A stretch of 64,000 bases of DNA from Amoebophrya sp. A120 (lineage: Eukaryota; Sar; Dinophyceae; Syndiniales; Amoebophryaceae), in assembly GCA_905178155.1 (NCBI GenBank), contig CAJINV010000015.1, forward strand, positions 544,882 to 608,881, in the 5' to 3' direction. Below the pieces are notes generated by a model. It was not told the DNA's origin. It ran no database searches and saw only the letters and a program-made list of their open reading frames with translations. Shown here one piece after another: positions 24,001 to 34,859 of the stretch. Position numbers and translations under genes: made by a program. Position 1 is the first letter of the stretch. Each line of letters starts with the position of its first letter.

Positions 24001-24090
24001 GGACTTTTCGCACCCAAAATCATCGGGCCAGGGGAGGGAAGGGAGAAACTTCGTATTTTTACTGGAAGAAGATGCTGGTGGTGAGGCCAT
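18065..24090 (-). CDS. SAM-dependent methyltransferase domain protein
   Basis: Start at 24090 (MASPPASSSS), stop TAG at 18065-18067. Ten introners are removed; with one 5-bp repeat each the length is an exact multiple of three, giving about 1,006 residues. The last third is a class I SAM-dependent methyltransferase: motif I VLELGVGDGN (near 20320), the acidic strand YVGVDVSEFVVKKL (near 20080-20130), then FDITISMDVVYHLVED and QFVIIFKHAE. The ending HVRHRKDLEYINATFSRDFE is typical of the last strands of such folds. The N-terminal two thirds have no recognised domain and contain Ser/Thr-rich linkers. Substrate unknown. The motif I exon is itself split by the introner at 20153. Confidence 0.8.
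18243..18422. mobile_element. introner, family A (diverged)
   Basis: 180 bp flanked by GGTCC. The ends TGCAAAAGTATTGCACTC and AAGTGCGATGGATTTGCGC are eroded inverted repeats. Removal joins HVRHRKD to LEYINATF in the methyltransferase. Confidence 0.8.
18519..19641. mobile_element. introner, family G, enlarged by a nested insert
   Basis: 1,123 bp with G termini and flanks CTTGA and CTTGG. Removal joins LFNSAK to QFVIIFKH. Without the 18676-19600 insert the element is about 193 bp. Confidence 0.85.
18676..19600. mobile_element. nested insert Y rich in CCTTCAGAAG
   Basis: 925 bp inside the G introner, flanked by ACTAT at 18671-18675 and 19601-19605. Between about 18700 and 19200 the 10-mer CCTTCAGAAG and its complement CTTCTGAAGG recur many times in both orientations. 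The right part holds GC-rich hairpins such as CCCCACGACGCAGTCGTGGGG. No long obvious terminal inverted repeat. Confidence 0.72.
20153..20308. mobile_element. introner, family A
   Basis: 156 bp flanked by GCTGG; the left end is CATCC. Removal joins ELGVGDGNQ to LNQANYTS, next to the methyltransferase glycine motif. Confidence 0.9.
20736..21045. mobile_element. introner, family E (TATGAAAGCC subtype)
   Basis: 310 bp flanked by ACCTT. It carries the internal sequence GCAAAAAAACGACTCCAG that also appears at 63615. Confidence 0.88.
21118..21279. mobile_element. introner, family A
   Basis: 162 bp flanked by GTTGC, in the central part of the methyltransferase gene. Confidence 0.9.
21346..21624. 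mobile_element. introner, family C
   Basis: 279 bp flanked by AGAAT, adjacent to the exon encoding YVFFYDS. Confidence 0.9.
22475..22796. mobile_element. introner, family H
   Basis: 322 bp flanked by CGACG. The ends AAATCCCCCCTCCCCATATC and its complement are strongly inverted. Confidence 0.88.
22859..23011. mobile_element. introner, family A
   Basis: 153 bp flanked by CAGAG, immediately downstream of the exon encoding LLESQSFFNYS. Confidence 0.9.
23233..23342. mobile_element. introner, family F
   Basis: 110 bp with flanks GCTTG and GCTCC, upstream of the exon encoding KQRSFYEQFKREQ. Confidence 0.85.
23407..23566. mobile_element. introner, family I
   Basis: 160 bp with flanks GTAAC and GTCAC, the first intron of the methyltransferase gene, after HAHQQV. 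Confidence 0.87.
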
Positions 24091-25030
24091 TTTGTTGCTG
24101 AAATGATGTTCTTACTTGGCTGGCAGTAAAAATAAAGTTGCGATCTCCTAGAAGGCCTGCACCAAGGTCACGCCCTCTCTGTCCTTTTCGAAACACCACT
24201 GCACAGACAGAGGAAACAGATCTGATCGATTCCAAGCGCTAAACAAAAGGAAAAGATAGAAGTGGCGTATAAATAGAAAGGATCATGGCACTACCGTCTT
24301 CGAAAAATTCATCTCTCCAGTGGAAGGTGGGCCAGCTCCTCTCAAACCACGCAAGTTGCGGATTCTCTCAGAAAAAAACCAAAAATGGGGAGAAACAAAA
24401 ACAAATCATCTAAAGAGGATCTTCGCAAAAACAAAAGGACAACACGAAACAAAAGGTGGACGTGGACTGCTGAAGTAGATCACCATGAAAAAATAGCAGA
24501 TAATACCATCCAGAACCAGATTCACCACCTGCATACAGACAGCGGGCAACGACGATCGAGCCCGAATACACAACCAGGACAAGAAATCCGATCATACGTA
24601 AGAGCAACCGACTTAAATAATTTGCAAGAACTCGGATAGTAAGGAACTCAGTGGCGGCGGTACCAACCACTCGTGGCCGACCGCCTCCTTGTGAGAAGAG
24701 ACAGAACACTTGACGATGCCTGCGGGCTGCAAATCCAAATCCATCGAGAGCTGCTATGCTCGAGGCAAAGACAGCGAGCGTCGATTCAAGTATCATTTTT
24801 CCCCTGGTGCAGTAGATGTATATACGCGAAGACACTTGATTTGGAAAGTCCCGAGACGGTAAGCTGCAGGCGCGTTCATCATGTCTCTATCCTATCAGAA
24901 TTTTCGTTCATCATTTCTCAACGTGTAGAGTTGCAATACTTTGCAATCGAGTTGAGGCATAATGTCTTCAACATCTTCATGCAAACATCCCGTCGACCGC
25001 TCCCACTTCGCCATGAAGTAGTGGTTGTTT
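24091..25030. other. intergenic region
   Basis: No introner and no supported gene. ORFs on both strands between 24385 and 25137 overlap one another and look fortuitous. Confidence 0.5.
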
Positions 25031-27335
25031 CTAATACTTCCACAATTTGTCGACTTTTTTCCCACTGGTCGCGCTCTTTTTGGCCAATTTCTCGAGCCAC
25101 TCTGGCACCTCCTGGCCGGCTTCTTTCGCGATCTTGACCAAAGCCGGCGAGCACTGCATATCGTAATCGGAGTTGACAAAGGTAATAGAAGTTCCATTAT
25201 TCCCCGCCCTCCCCGTCCGGCCGATCCGGTGGATGTAGGACTCGACATCTCGGGCCATGTCGTAGTTAATGACGTGCGTGACGTCCTTGATGTCCAAGCC
25301 GCGGGCGCAGACATCCGTCCCGAATAAGAGTTTTGTTTTGTTTTCCTTGAATTCTTTCAGGGACTTATCCCGGTCCTGCTGCGTCTGGTCGCCGGACAGC
25401 ACATATCCTGTGCAAAAGTACCGTACTCGTAGTAATCGCAATTATGCATCACAAATCTACTTGCTTCTAAGGTCAATCCGCATTGCAAATTTGATTTGTA
25501 ATGCTGAGCCAATTTGTATTGCGATTTATACTAGTACGATACTTCTGCAATGCATAGCACACTGCACTGGTATCCGCTCGCCCAGACGTCCTGCGAAAGC
25601 TTCTGGACCCTGCGTTTCGTGTTGGCAAAAACGATGGTCTTGTCGGAGTCCTTCAACTGATCCAGCAGCTTCCACAACTTCCCGTCCTTTACATCGTCAG
25701 ACAGCTCGTAAAACTCCTGTTTTACCGCTTTGTTCGCGGCTAAGTCGTCGGTTTCGCCCACGTTGATCTGGTAGGTGACTTTCTTAACTGATGAACAACT
25801 TCCTTCAACATTTTGTTTTTCCTCCTCCCTCACCAGGTAGTCGTTTTGCAACAGAAGTTTTTTCATTGCCTTTGGCCAGGTTGCGGAGAAAAGCAGGGTC
25901 TGGCGGTCGGAGGATTTCGGTAATTCCTTCACAATCTCCTTCATCTGGGGCTCGAATCCCATCTCCAACATCCGATCCGCCTCGTCGATGGCCAGACAGG
26001 CAACACTGCTTAATTTCACACTACCATCCTTCATGTGGTCACACAGTCGGCCCGGGGTCGCGGTTAAAACCAAAAGATTCTTGCTCTCCTTCAGCTGTTT
26101 CTGCTGCGGAAACTTCGGCACGCCGCCGTAGATCAAACAGCACGCAGTTGCACTTCTAGTACGATCTTCGGTAGCCTTAGTTCCAGTCGCAAACTTCCCC
26201 AAAAACCGCCTCGCGTCCTTGTCGATCTGCGTTGCCAACTCCCGCGTTGGCGCCAGGACGAGCAGCTTCGGACCATTTCCGATAGAAGAGTCAGTTTTCG
26301 AAGATGACTGCAAAATTTTCTCAAAACAGGGTAACAGAAACGCCAGCGTTTTTCCCGAACCCGTCTTCTATCAAGTGTAAAAATGTCTGGGTCTGGAAAC
26401 TTGTGATGCTGGGTGGCGTATCATAAGGAGGCCACAGGTGCTGGCTCAACATGACAAGTTTCTGAGCTTCTATATGATGCCTATTCTGCATGACAAACTG
26501 CGTTTTTGCATGACAGAAAAGTGGGGCTCTTGAGTAACGTGCATGACAGATTTAAGAGTCATGCCGGACAAGCATGACAAAGCTGCATTCTTCCAGACCC
26601 AGACATTTTTACATTTCATATCTTTGCCACGGCGACCAAATCGTGCCCCTCTTTCGCGATCGGCCAAACCTGAGCTTGAATGGGCGTGGGAGTGGTGAAC
26701 CCGCCGGCAAGCAACTCCTTGTGGACTTCCGGCCCGAAAAGCGACTCTTCGAAGTGCTCGGAGGGGGGGAAAGCCTCGATCAATTGAGCCGGTTGTTGTT
26801 CCGCTGATGGTTTCTTCTCTTGCTGTTCCGTAGCGAAGAGTTGAAACTTGGTCACGCGGATTTGGTGTTTCGCCCGGAATTGTTTTGCTTTTTCCAGAGT
26901 AGCCGGGTCGATTTTATTTGCGCAACTCGTAGTAGCCACTGCTTGATGGCTTATAGCAACTTCGACCTCCGCATTATTTTCTTTTTCGCCCTTGCTTTTC
27001 TTCTTTTTTTTCTTCTTTTCCGGCTTGTCCTCGGAAGTAGATTCTTTCACTGTATTCAGGCTGCTCTCCGCCTCCGCGCCGTCCGCCGGCGAAGTAGTCG
27101 TGGTGTCTTCCGAGCTTGGGCTCGGAGCGGAGCAGAACGGAAGTTCATCTGCTTCTGCTGTACTTTCTGTTTTTTTGCTCTTCTTCTTTTTCTTCTTGGC
27201 GGGAGCAAGAAGTTCAGCTGTGTTGTTTTCGTTACATGCGGTAGTTTCTACTTTCCCGACAGGCGCCTCCTCCTGCTCTGCCGCTCGCTGCCGCTTCATT
27301 TTTTTCTTCGAGATCTTTTCTACTTCGATCGTCAT
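25031..27335 (-). CDS. DEAD-box RNA helicase (DBP3/DDX5-like)
   Basis: ATP-dependent RNA helicase; start at 27335 ([12 protein letters not shown]), stop TAG at 25031-25033. After removing two introners the length is an exact multiple of three (about 629 residues). The N-terminal ~150 residues are Lys-rich ([11 protein letters not shown]), as in nucleolar helicases such as DBP3. The core follows in order: Q-motif region [21 protein letters not shown] (P-loop), PTRELA, TATPGR, DEAD, SAT, the C-terminal lobe with [19 protein letters not shown] and [10 protein letters not shown]. All catalytic motifs are intact. A ribosome-biogenesis role is likely from the Lys-rich tail but is inference. Confidence 0.93.
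25404..25556. mobile_element. introner, family A
   Basis: 153 bp flanked by GCACA; joins SGYQCSV to LSGDQTQQ in the helicase C-terminal lobe. Confidence 0.92.
26369..26620. mobile_element. introner, family B
   Basis: 252 bp with flanks TCTTC and TCTTT. It interrupts the helicase P-loop: VAVAK is encoded on one side and TGSGKT on the other. Confidence 0.92.
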
Positions 27336-27976
27336 GATAGATGCAGGCAGTGTGTAAAACAGATATGTATGCACCACCAAAGACAAAAAATCCACAATCT
27401 ACCTGTGACTGAAAATAAATGGAAAACGGTGATGGAGATTATCCGTTCACTTGAATCTGGTGTCTATACTCCGTTTTTCACTCGGCAACAGATATTTTTC
27501 TTTGATCGATCTTGTGATTTGTTTTTCATTTCATCTGTAGGACCCCGTCTGAAACTTGGCATATCCATGAAGATCCTTTGATTTTACCACCTGGATTGGT
27601 TTTGGTAGTCTAGTGCCCAAAATTTCTATGTGAGAGAATTTGCACCAGATGATCACTTTTTTTCTGTCATGATCCACAAATGAATCCACGAAGAAAGATC
27701 GTCGCTGACAGGAATTACTTATATTTCTGGAGGTACACATCCGTTTTATTCATGATGTTCTTTCACCAGCAGGACAGGCGACGAACTCTTGTAGATCTCC
27801 ATCCATCTCATCTGGTCAAATTGAGCAGGGAGCTACGGGAGGAGGAGCTAATGGACCTTGTCCTTGCTTGCAATATCATTCCCCAAACAAAATACTGCTT
27901 GATTTCCAGCTGTACGATGCAATAGAGATGGGGGTTTTGATTTCGGCGTCGTCGGTCTGCATTTTGACAAATCTGT
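27336..27976. other. intergenic region
   Basis: Helicase upstream sequence. No introner or supported gene seen. Confidence 0.5.
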
Positions 27977-29995
27977 CTAGTCCACACTTACTCCCTTCGG
28001 CACTGCCCCCGTCCGATCGTACCCGAGAAAATTATCGGTGTAGCCAGTGATCCTGGCGACAGGTGGACCACTCGACGTCCCGGCCGCGACAGTGGATGAA
28101 ATTCCGCCTGTAGCTTCCTATCACAGGAAAAAGTGTTTAACGTTAACGGAATTTGTGATGCTAAAACAACCGCACCGACATTGCCATTGTCCAGCGTAGC
28201 TTTGGAGGCAAGCCTCCGCAGGTGCTGGAACGGAATTTGTGATGCAGTAACGCACGACAAAACGTGCCCAAATTTGTCATGCATAGCATGCATGCTAGGA
28301 ACAATTTGCCAAGCGCATGCATATTTGGAATCTATGAGAACCGTTAACGTTAACACTTTTTCTTGTGATACTTCCTCCACCTGCTTCATCAGTCTCCGGT
28401 CGAAACCGTTTGTCGCTTCGTAGAACTCAATCAAGCTGACTACCCCGTTGGCCGCCCGTGCGAGGTCGATGAGCAGGAACGCGAAGATAAGCTGCGCCAG
28501 CGCGAGGGGTGTCAGGTGCGGGAAGAGGATTACCCGGAGAAATTTCGCAAACAAATTCCAGGCCTTCTTGAAGAACGAGTTCGAAGTAGAAGTTCTGGAC
28601 GAAGAGGGCTGTAGTTTCGACGCAGCGACGGCAGCAGCAGAAGCAGTTCTTGACCTCTTTTCGTCTTCTGCGTGCGTTGTATCCGTTCCTTTTTCAATTT
28701 CATCTTCTTGCTGCTCAGCGTCATCTGCGTTTTTACTTAGAGGAGTTCCCTCAGTTGATGTTGACGTCGTGTCAGCATCTTTGGTCGTCGTACCAACTAC
28801 ATGCTCTGCTCTTTGCAATGCTCCTGTTCCCCGGGCGGTCTCTTCGTCCTCTTGTTTCTCGACGTCGGCTGCAGCGCCAACCTCTCCGCCGGCGGTCACC
28901 ACCACCGCCGTCGCTTTTCTACTTGCGCGGCGGTGGCCTCTCGTGCCGCGCAGCGGGTGATGTCCGGGGTGAAAGTTCTGGTTATTTTTTCTACGTTCCA
29001 GGACCACTTCTACCTCGTGCTCCAGAAAGGACGCCTCGGCGGTCGAGGATGCGTTTCGAGGATGTTGTGTGGGATGAACATCGCCGCTTTTCACTTCCTC
29101 TGTGCGGAAAAAAAACATGTCCTTGTCTACTGCACCGTCATCCTCGGCGAACAGCGGCGGGAATAAAAACCAGCAGCTTCGCTCCAACTCGTTTTTTTTG
29201 TAGTTCCCGCAAAAATCTTTCCGCTGCAGCAGGTCCGCACCGCCGAAAAAGACCACGATGAAAATCGTGTGCCGCAAGAACCGCTTGCAGTGTCGTTGTC
29301 CTCTTTGCAAGGCCTCGACATCGGTGCTGAGTTTCATCCGCTTGCTCTCTTCCTTCAGTGTTTTTTTACGCACTTCTTTGTACTCCCCCTCCATCTTCGA
29401 CACAAACCGCCTCTGGACGATCGCTACGGCGAGGTAGGGCGAGAGGAAGAGTAGGTGGAGGAGATAGAGGGGAAAACGGACGAGGAAGCTCAAGGCCGCG
29501 AAGAGTGCGTATATCCACAGGAAATTTCCTGCACATGTACAAAATGCATCACAAATATTGCCAGCCTTCTAGCGCAAGTTGTCACTACTTGTCATGCTAA
29601 CTAGTATCGAGCGCAAGCTTTGTCATGCAGGCACCGCATTTGTACTTACGTGTGCGGGATAAAATTTCCTGTGAATAGCATACACGACCAGCACCAAAGT
29701 AAATTCCCATGTTTTCCAAGGTGCAAGGAAAAAAGCTGTGTACTGTGCGAGTCTGTATATGCAAAGCATGCAACACAGTATACACTTGTCATGCGAGCCA
29801 GTCACGCAGCCTGTCATGCAGAACATCAAACAAAACTTAAACTTGTGATGCTGTCACTGCAAGACAGCTACACTAGCAGCACAGTCAGAAGTTTTTGTTC
29901 TTCGATATCCAGCAGAGAAAAGATTCCTGCTTCTCGTTCAAAATCACCAAGGAATGAGCACCTCGAGATCCCAGCCCGGCGGACTGATTTTTCAT
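27977..29995 (-). CDS. multi-spanning membrane protein, family unknown
   Basis: Stop TAG at 27977-27979. The main exon (29511-28371) and the 3' exon (28118-27977) are joined across a G introner into FDRRLMKQVEE-ATGGISSTVAAG and a tail ending VPKGVSVD. Upstream, an I introner separates FTLVLVVYA from LFAALSFLVRF. Hydrophobic segments are TLVLVVYALFAALSFLVRF, LLHLLFLSPYLAVAIV, HTIFIVVFFGGADLL and LTPLALAQLIFAFLLID. Between the third and fourth lies a long polar acidic/Thr/Ala-rich loop. The 5' end is unresolved: a likely first exon starts at ATG 29995 (MKNQSAGLGSR), with an intron between about 29900 and 29770 whose boundaries cannot be fixed by eye. No family is recognised. Confidence 0.6.
28119..28370. 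mobile_element. introner, family G
   Basis: 252 bp flanked by CTTCC. Compared with the 161-bp G copy it has about 80 extra bases after the left end, including a second TTTGTGATGC. Confidence 0.9.
29512..29677. mobile_element. introner, family I
   Basis: 166 bp with flanks GCGTA and GCATA; joins LVVYA to LFAALS in the membrane protein. Confidence 0.87.
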
Positions 29996-30137
29996 GTGAA
30001 TAGCAATAGGGGAGAGAACGGTTTTTTTGTTTGCTTGTTTGAGTGAAAAGCTAGGTTTTTTTCATTTCTTTTCTTGCTGTATTTCCAAATTTTTTTCTTT
30101 TCGTCACCCAATTGTCATGCCATCATGAAGCTTGATT

Positions 30138-31472
30138 CTATACCACTCTGGAGCGCCGCGCCTCTTGCGGATCCTCCTCGACATCATCACTCGCAGCTGC
30201 AATTGCGGGCTCAGAACTCGACGACCTAACTGCGCCGAACAAACCCTGAGCAGTCGTGGAAGATGAAGATTCTTGGTCCACTCCCGGCGCCCCGTCTTCG
30301 TCGAGCAGAGTATTGCCCCCTAACCCGCACTTGTTTTCTTCGCGCACAAGAAACGCCAAAGTGCTATCCAGGAAAAAACATCCATCCCCATCCATTTTCT
30401 GCATGACAAAGACAGGACTTTATGCATGTTTTGCATGACAAATTGGATGGGGATGGGTCTTTTTTTGTGGATAAGTGCAGAAGTAATACCAGAGGAAGTA
30501 ACCACTGCCGAGTAAAGAGACGATGCCGACGCAACATAGAAAGTACAGAGCACACTCACTGTGCTCGATTTGCACGACCGCGGCGGTTCCAGCAGAGTAT
30601 ACTGTTGGATAAGATGTCGAGCTAGCGTCGTCTTCTACAACTCCTCCTCCTTCGGTTCTTGTTGTACTGCCGGTCGTGCTGGACAACTTTGACGCGGCGA
30701 CTACTTTTCCGTACGACCACAGTTGGAAAATTCCGAACAAACCGAACGCAATATGAATGTGCACAATTCATCCCCCTCCCCCTCATTTGTATTGCATGAA
30801 CAGCAATACCAACACCCGCACATGCGGACCCTGTGCATGACAGGTTCATTCGCGTAGTTTAGTACTGCTTGGGCTTCTGCAGGAATCTGTCATGCAAACA
30901 GTACCACACGGCAGCGCTTCGACTTGGTATTTTGCATGACAAATGAGCGGGAGGGGGAGTTGTGCACTGTCACACGCAATCCCCAGCCAGTAGAAGTGCG
31001 CGGAGAACATCAGCCGGGGCGGCTTCTCCGCGACCTTGCGCGCGCGCAAGATCCAGTATCCGGAAAATGTGGCGACAACCGCGATGGCGAAAGAGGATCC
31101 GATGGTACCGATGCAGGTGTTATCCTGTGCAGAAGTATCGTACTCGTAGTAATCGCGTTTATGCATGACAAATCTCTTTTAGAAGGTAAATCAGCATGAG
31201 AAATTCCACTTGTCATGCTGATCAAATTTGTAATGCGAGTACTACTAGCTAGCACGATGCTTTTGCATTTCATAGGTGTCCGTGGCGTTTTTGGAGGGAA
31301 AGATGGTTGCGTCGAGGTGAAAGCGCAACAGCGAGGTCTCGTCGACGATATAATTGATGTGATTGAACACATCCTGGACAATGTTCTTGTTGGGAGAGCC
31401 TTTATCATGTGTTGTCAGGCCACCTCGCATTCCGTCCCTTGGTAGCTGCACTTCTCCACCTCCTTCACTCAT
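30138..31472 (-). CDS. small three-helix membrane protein, family unknown
   Basis: Start at 31472 (MSEGGGEVQL), stop TAG at 30138-30140. Three introners are removed and the remaining length is an exact multiple of three, about 277 residues. Hydrophobic helices are IGSSFAIAVVATFSGYWIL, an AHFYWLGIA-FGLFGIFQLW segment across an intron, and ALYFLCCVGIVSLLGSGYFL. A Ser/Thr/Gly-rich loop separates the second and third. The C-terminus is an acidic Ser-rich cytosolic-type tail ending RRSRVV. No family is recognised. Confidence 0.65.
30365..30473. mobile_element. introner, family F
   Basis: 109 bp flanked by AGTGC; joins WYYFCT to LAFLVREEN. Confidence 0.9.
30752..30974. mobile_element. introner, family D
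   Basis: 223 bp flanked by CGCAA; joins FYWLGIA to FGLFGIFQ. It preserves CATTTGTATTGCATGAACAGC, the site that is disrupted in the D element at 53456. Confidence 0.9.
31121..31274. mobile_element. introner, family A
   Basis: 154 bp flanked by GGTGT; joins SKNATDT to CIGTIGSS. Confidence 0.9.
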
Positions 31473-32374
31473 GATTTTTCGTGGCGAAAAGTAAAAAGCT
31501 TCTGTTTCTTCTTCAGTAGATTTTCAGTTTTGCCCTGGCGGGAGCAGCCGCAGCAGCTAACGCTAAGTAGCGCTATCGCTGAAATAAAACTACTTCTAAC
31601 ACACAGACACAGGGACAGGACAGAGGATATTACAGACAAATGCACTATTCTTGTCTTGCTTGGACTTTCATCGACACTTCTGGTGTTGTCCTTGTCTTCA
31701 AACAGGTTCTAGGACAATGAAAAAGCAGCATATATAGCACCTTGCACTTCATCCCCAATCTTTCCAGTTCATCCCCCGGCGGGCGCTTTTACGCTACTTA
31801 CCGAAACTTGTTCACCCGCCTGAAACGCAACGACAAAACGACACAACGATCACGATGGACGAATTTCTTCCGATATTGCAACAATTCGCGATCGATTTTA
31901 AAACCAATTTGTGCGAAAGAAGCGTCTACCAAAGCCGACACTGTTACTCGAGTTCGACGATAGATAAAAGCCGTTTTACTATTTGTAACTCAAGCCCTTG
32001 CGAAACTTTTAGAATTCTTGGATGTTCTTTCATTTTGTCGAAGCCGTCCCTTGGTGCAGCAGCTAAAGATTGCCCAGAACACTTCCGCACTGCTTGTTGC
32101 GCTCTTGGCGTAAAGCGTGTGCCCATGCCTGTCCGTCGGAAGCAGGTGGAGCCTCATTGTTGTACTTATGGAGGACCCTGATGCTTTTGTATGTGGTATT
32201 CGATTGACTGATCTGCTGACTCTGTGTCGCACTGCGGAGTAGTAGTTTCTTGGGAATCTGTATCTGCCATGCTGTGCGTTCATCACTATGAAAGAATTAC
32301 AATTTATTATGTCGCGTAGTTTAGTATACTCATATTCCCAAGCGACACGACCGTGGTCGTCGTGGTCCTACTTT
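31473..32374. other. intergenic region
   Basis: No introner or supported gene. Short ORFs at 31742-31963, 31855-32181 and 31990-32286 overlap on both strands. Confidence 0.5.
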
Positions 32375-34661
32375 TTACCTATTCTCACTCTGCTGCCCGG
32401 CACCATGAGCATGTTCCTCCTTATTTTCCATCTCGATAATGATCACCGGCCCGAAATTTCGCAGCACCGGTTTTTTCTGGCCGGAACACATACTGTGGTC
32501 AGCATCGTCGTCGTCACAAAACTGGTGTTCCGCATCGAACATCCACTCCACCACCGAAAACGCGTACTTCTTGTGCGCTATGGCGCTTGCGTTCGCTGCG
32601 TTGAAGTTCACCCGCAAGTGCCATTTGACGGACTGATTCGGGTGGAGTTTGATCGGAATCCCAATGCCATTGGCCGGCGTGGCAGTAGAAATTGCAGCAT
32701 TCTTTTTTACACCGGGAGCGCCGTCGTTCTCCGGAATCGGCGTCTCCTTCACATTTGTTTCCTTGTGGTTCTGGTACTTCGTCGACACGACTCCCTCAGA
32801 CAGCAAGGTGACAAACGGTGCGGCGTTCTTTCCGCCTTCTCCCGTGTCGTCGTTGTGAACGTGCGGCACGGCGAAGTCGTGGGTCAAGTGAAGCTTGTGA
32901 TCGTGTAGATGCGTGTCCAATTTGTCGACTTCCCCGTGCGTGAAACTCAAATCCCGCCCGAAAACGCCGTGGTGTTCCCGCGCTTGCTTATCGTGCAAGT
33001 AGTCGTGGTGGAGATTATGGGAGTAAAACACATCGTCGTCGTGGTCCACGTCGTTATCCTCGTAGAGTTTCTCCTGCACCGCGGTTTTGCCGTCGTGCAG
33101 GTCGTAATCCCCGACTCGGTGGTGCATCAGCAAATCGTGCGGGATCTTCTTCATTCCGCGCGTGTCGTCGTAGAAGGGAGTGGAGGTGTCATCATTTATT
33201 TCACCTCCTGGTGGTAACCCGTCTGGGTGCTTCTTCAACAACTCCTCCTCATCATGCAAAATCTCGTGGTGAAAGTAACTGTCAGCGAGTTCTCGGAGCA
33301 TAATGTGGTCGGAAATTTCCCAGGGCTGGTTACCCTGATTTATCATCTCCAACGTGAAGTAGAGGACCGAGGACTTCCCCTGCTCCGACGTCGTCGCACT
33401 CGTCGCACCATATTTCCCGATACTGATCCCCCGATACCCGTGGACATTTAAATTTCTCGGAGGTAATAACATCTTCGCGTTCGACTTTCTCGTATCTAGC
33501 TGTACAAAGACCCGGCTGCGCATCTTCCTTCGGAAATCCAAGTCGGACGGCATTTCGTCTTCCCAGGTGATCGGCAATTTCATCAGATTGGTCTCCTTCG
33601 GGTGCGGGTGGTCCGATAAATGCTTCGGGCTTTCTTCGGAAGTGGATTTGTAAGGAATTATGGCCCCGTTGTCGCGATGACCTACAGAGGCAGGAGATGA
33701 TGCGCTCGTTCCACCTGCTGCGCGGAGGTCTTCATCCGCTGCAACTGCGGCGCCGCTGTCCATCCCGCCATTCTCCATGTGCAGAATGTCCCGCCATTTG
33801 TCCAAATCATTCTCGATTTCGTCTTCTACCCATTCTAGTGTGTGCTGCATATACCCGTTTTCGCTGATGATCCCAACCTCTTCGGCCAAGTACTTGCTGA
33901 AGAAGTGCTTGTTGTGCCGTCCGAAAATCCCGTTCTTCGACAGAGTGTTGACGATGAACAGGACGATAAAAATAAACAGCAACCCGCCGCAGAGGGGCAC
34001 GAGGGATTGCTTTAGGATATTTTCTTCCTCCCCGTCTACATCAGCATGGGTGATGTACTTTCTGCGGTCTTTGTATGGAAGCGTCAGGATCGAAATCGTC
34101 AAAGTTGAAATCATGATTTGTCATGCATAAAATGCAAGGCAAAAAAGACTGTATTGCAGAGGACACAATGGAGGCCGACTATTGTCCTGCTAGGGGTGAA
34201 GAATTGGGCTGCTGATTAGCACGACAGAAGGGCACCCCTTTGGCTAACTAGCATGACAGACACGCTTTGAGTGCCCGGGAAATTTGTCATGCGCGGACTA
34301 CAAATGGCGCTGCAACTGGTATCCATTTTAAGCATGACAAACCATTTCCACTTTGAGGATTTCCAACCTGAGGCTTTCATACTTTGTTTGTATTTGGCGC
34401 ACTTGTCGGGTCGATCAGCTCGATGCCATCCGGCTGTTCTAAGTACCGTGGGCCGCCCCGGGTAGTTGAAGAGGAACTGGGGGAAGATCCTGCTGCAATG
34501 ATTCCTCGCCCATGTTGATAAGGACCACCTGCAGAAGATTGGTGTGCTGGGCCAGTCGCAACGTTGTCCTTATAAGGGGACGGCGGTGGCGCTTCTTCGT
34601 CATAATGATCTTGCATGTGCTGCAAGTGGTTCCGAAGCGTTTGGTCCGCGGGAATGGCCAT
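32375..34661 (-). CDS. single-pass membrane protein with His/Asp-rich lumenal region
   Basis: Start at 34661 (MAIPADQTLRN), stop TAA at 32375-32377. One introner is removed and the length is an exact multiple of three, about 657 residues. The first ~110 residues are polar and Pro/Ser/Gly-rich. One transmembrane segment follows (PLCGGLLFIFIVLFIVNTL), so a signal-anchor topology is likely. The large remaining part is rich in His, Asp and Glu, with clusters such as HHDYLHDKQAREHH and DNDVDHDDDVFY that could bind metal. The C-terminal part (VKWHLRVNFNAANAS, ARNFGPVIIIEMEN-like strands) looks beta-rich. An upstream in-frame ATG at 34769 is less likely. No family recognised. Confidence 0.65.
34074..34381. 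mobile_element. introner, family E
   Basis: 308 bp flanked by CTTTG; joins PNTNK to DRRKYITH. One end is the TATGGAAGCG subtype and the other TATGAAAGCC. Confidence 0.9.
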
Positions 34662-34859
34662 GGTGACTGTCCTTGATGTACTAGGTGCAGCTAGAGGTAG
34701 TTGGGTCCCATTGTTCAGACAGTATGAGGGACATAAACGCGTAAATGTAGCAGTTGCTGAATATATCAAGAAGCTACTGAAGTGACAAAGCGATCATGTT
34801 ATTGGAGCAAGTACTAGATGAAGAAATCAAAATCATAAGGCGGAAGGGCCGAAGAAAAG

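Noticed and set aside
24385-25137. ORFs on both strands between the methyltransferase and helicase genes
   Set aside because: They overlap each other and the helicase 3' end and show no family resemblance.
26820-27581. Plus-strand ORF of 253 codons opposite the helicase N-terminus
   Set aside because: It is the antisense of a Lys/Glu-rich coding exon, giving Phe/Leu/Ser-rich shadow sequence.
29690-29911. Possible additional introner in the 5' part of the membrane-protein gene
   Set aside because: Copies of the shared 10-bp motif are present near 29790-29860, but no inverted ends or flanking 5-bp repeat could be fixed.
32288-33217. Plus-strand ORFs opposite the His-rich membrane protein
   Set aside because: Antisense shadows of a supported exon.
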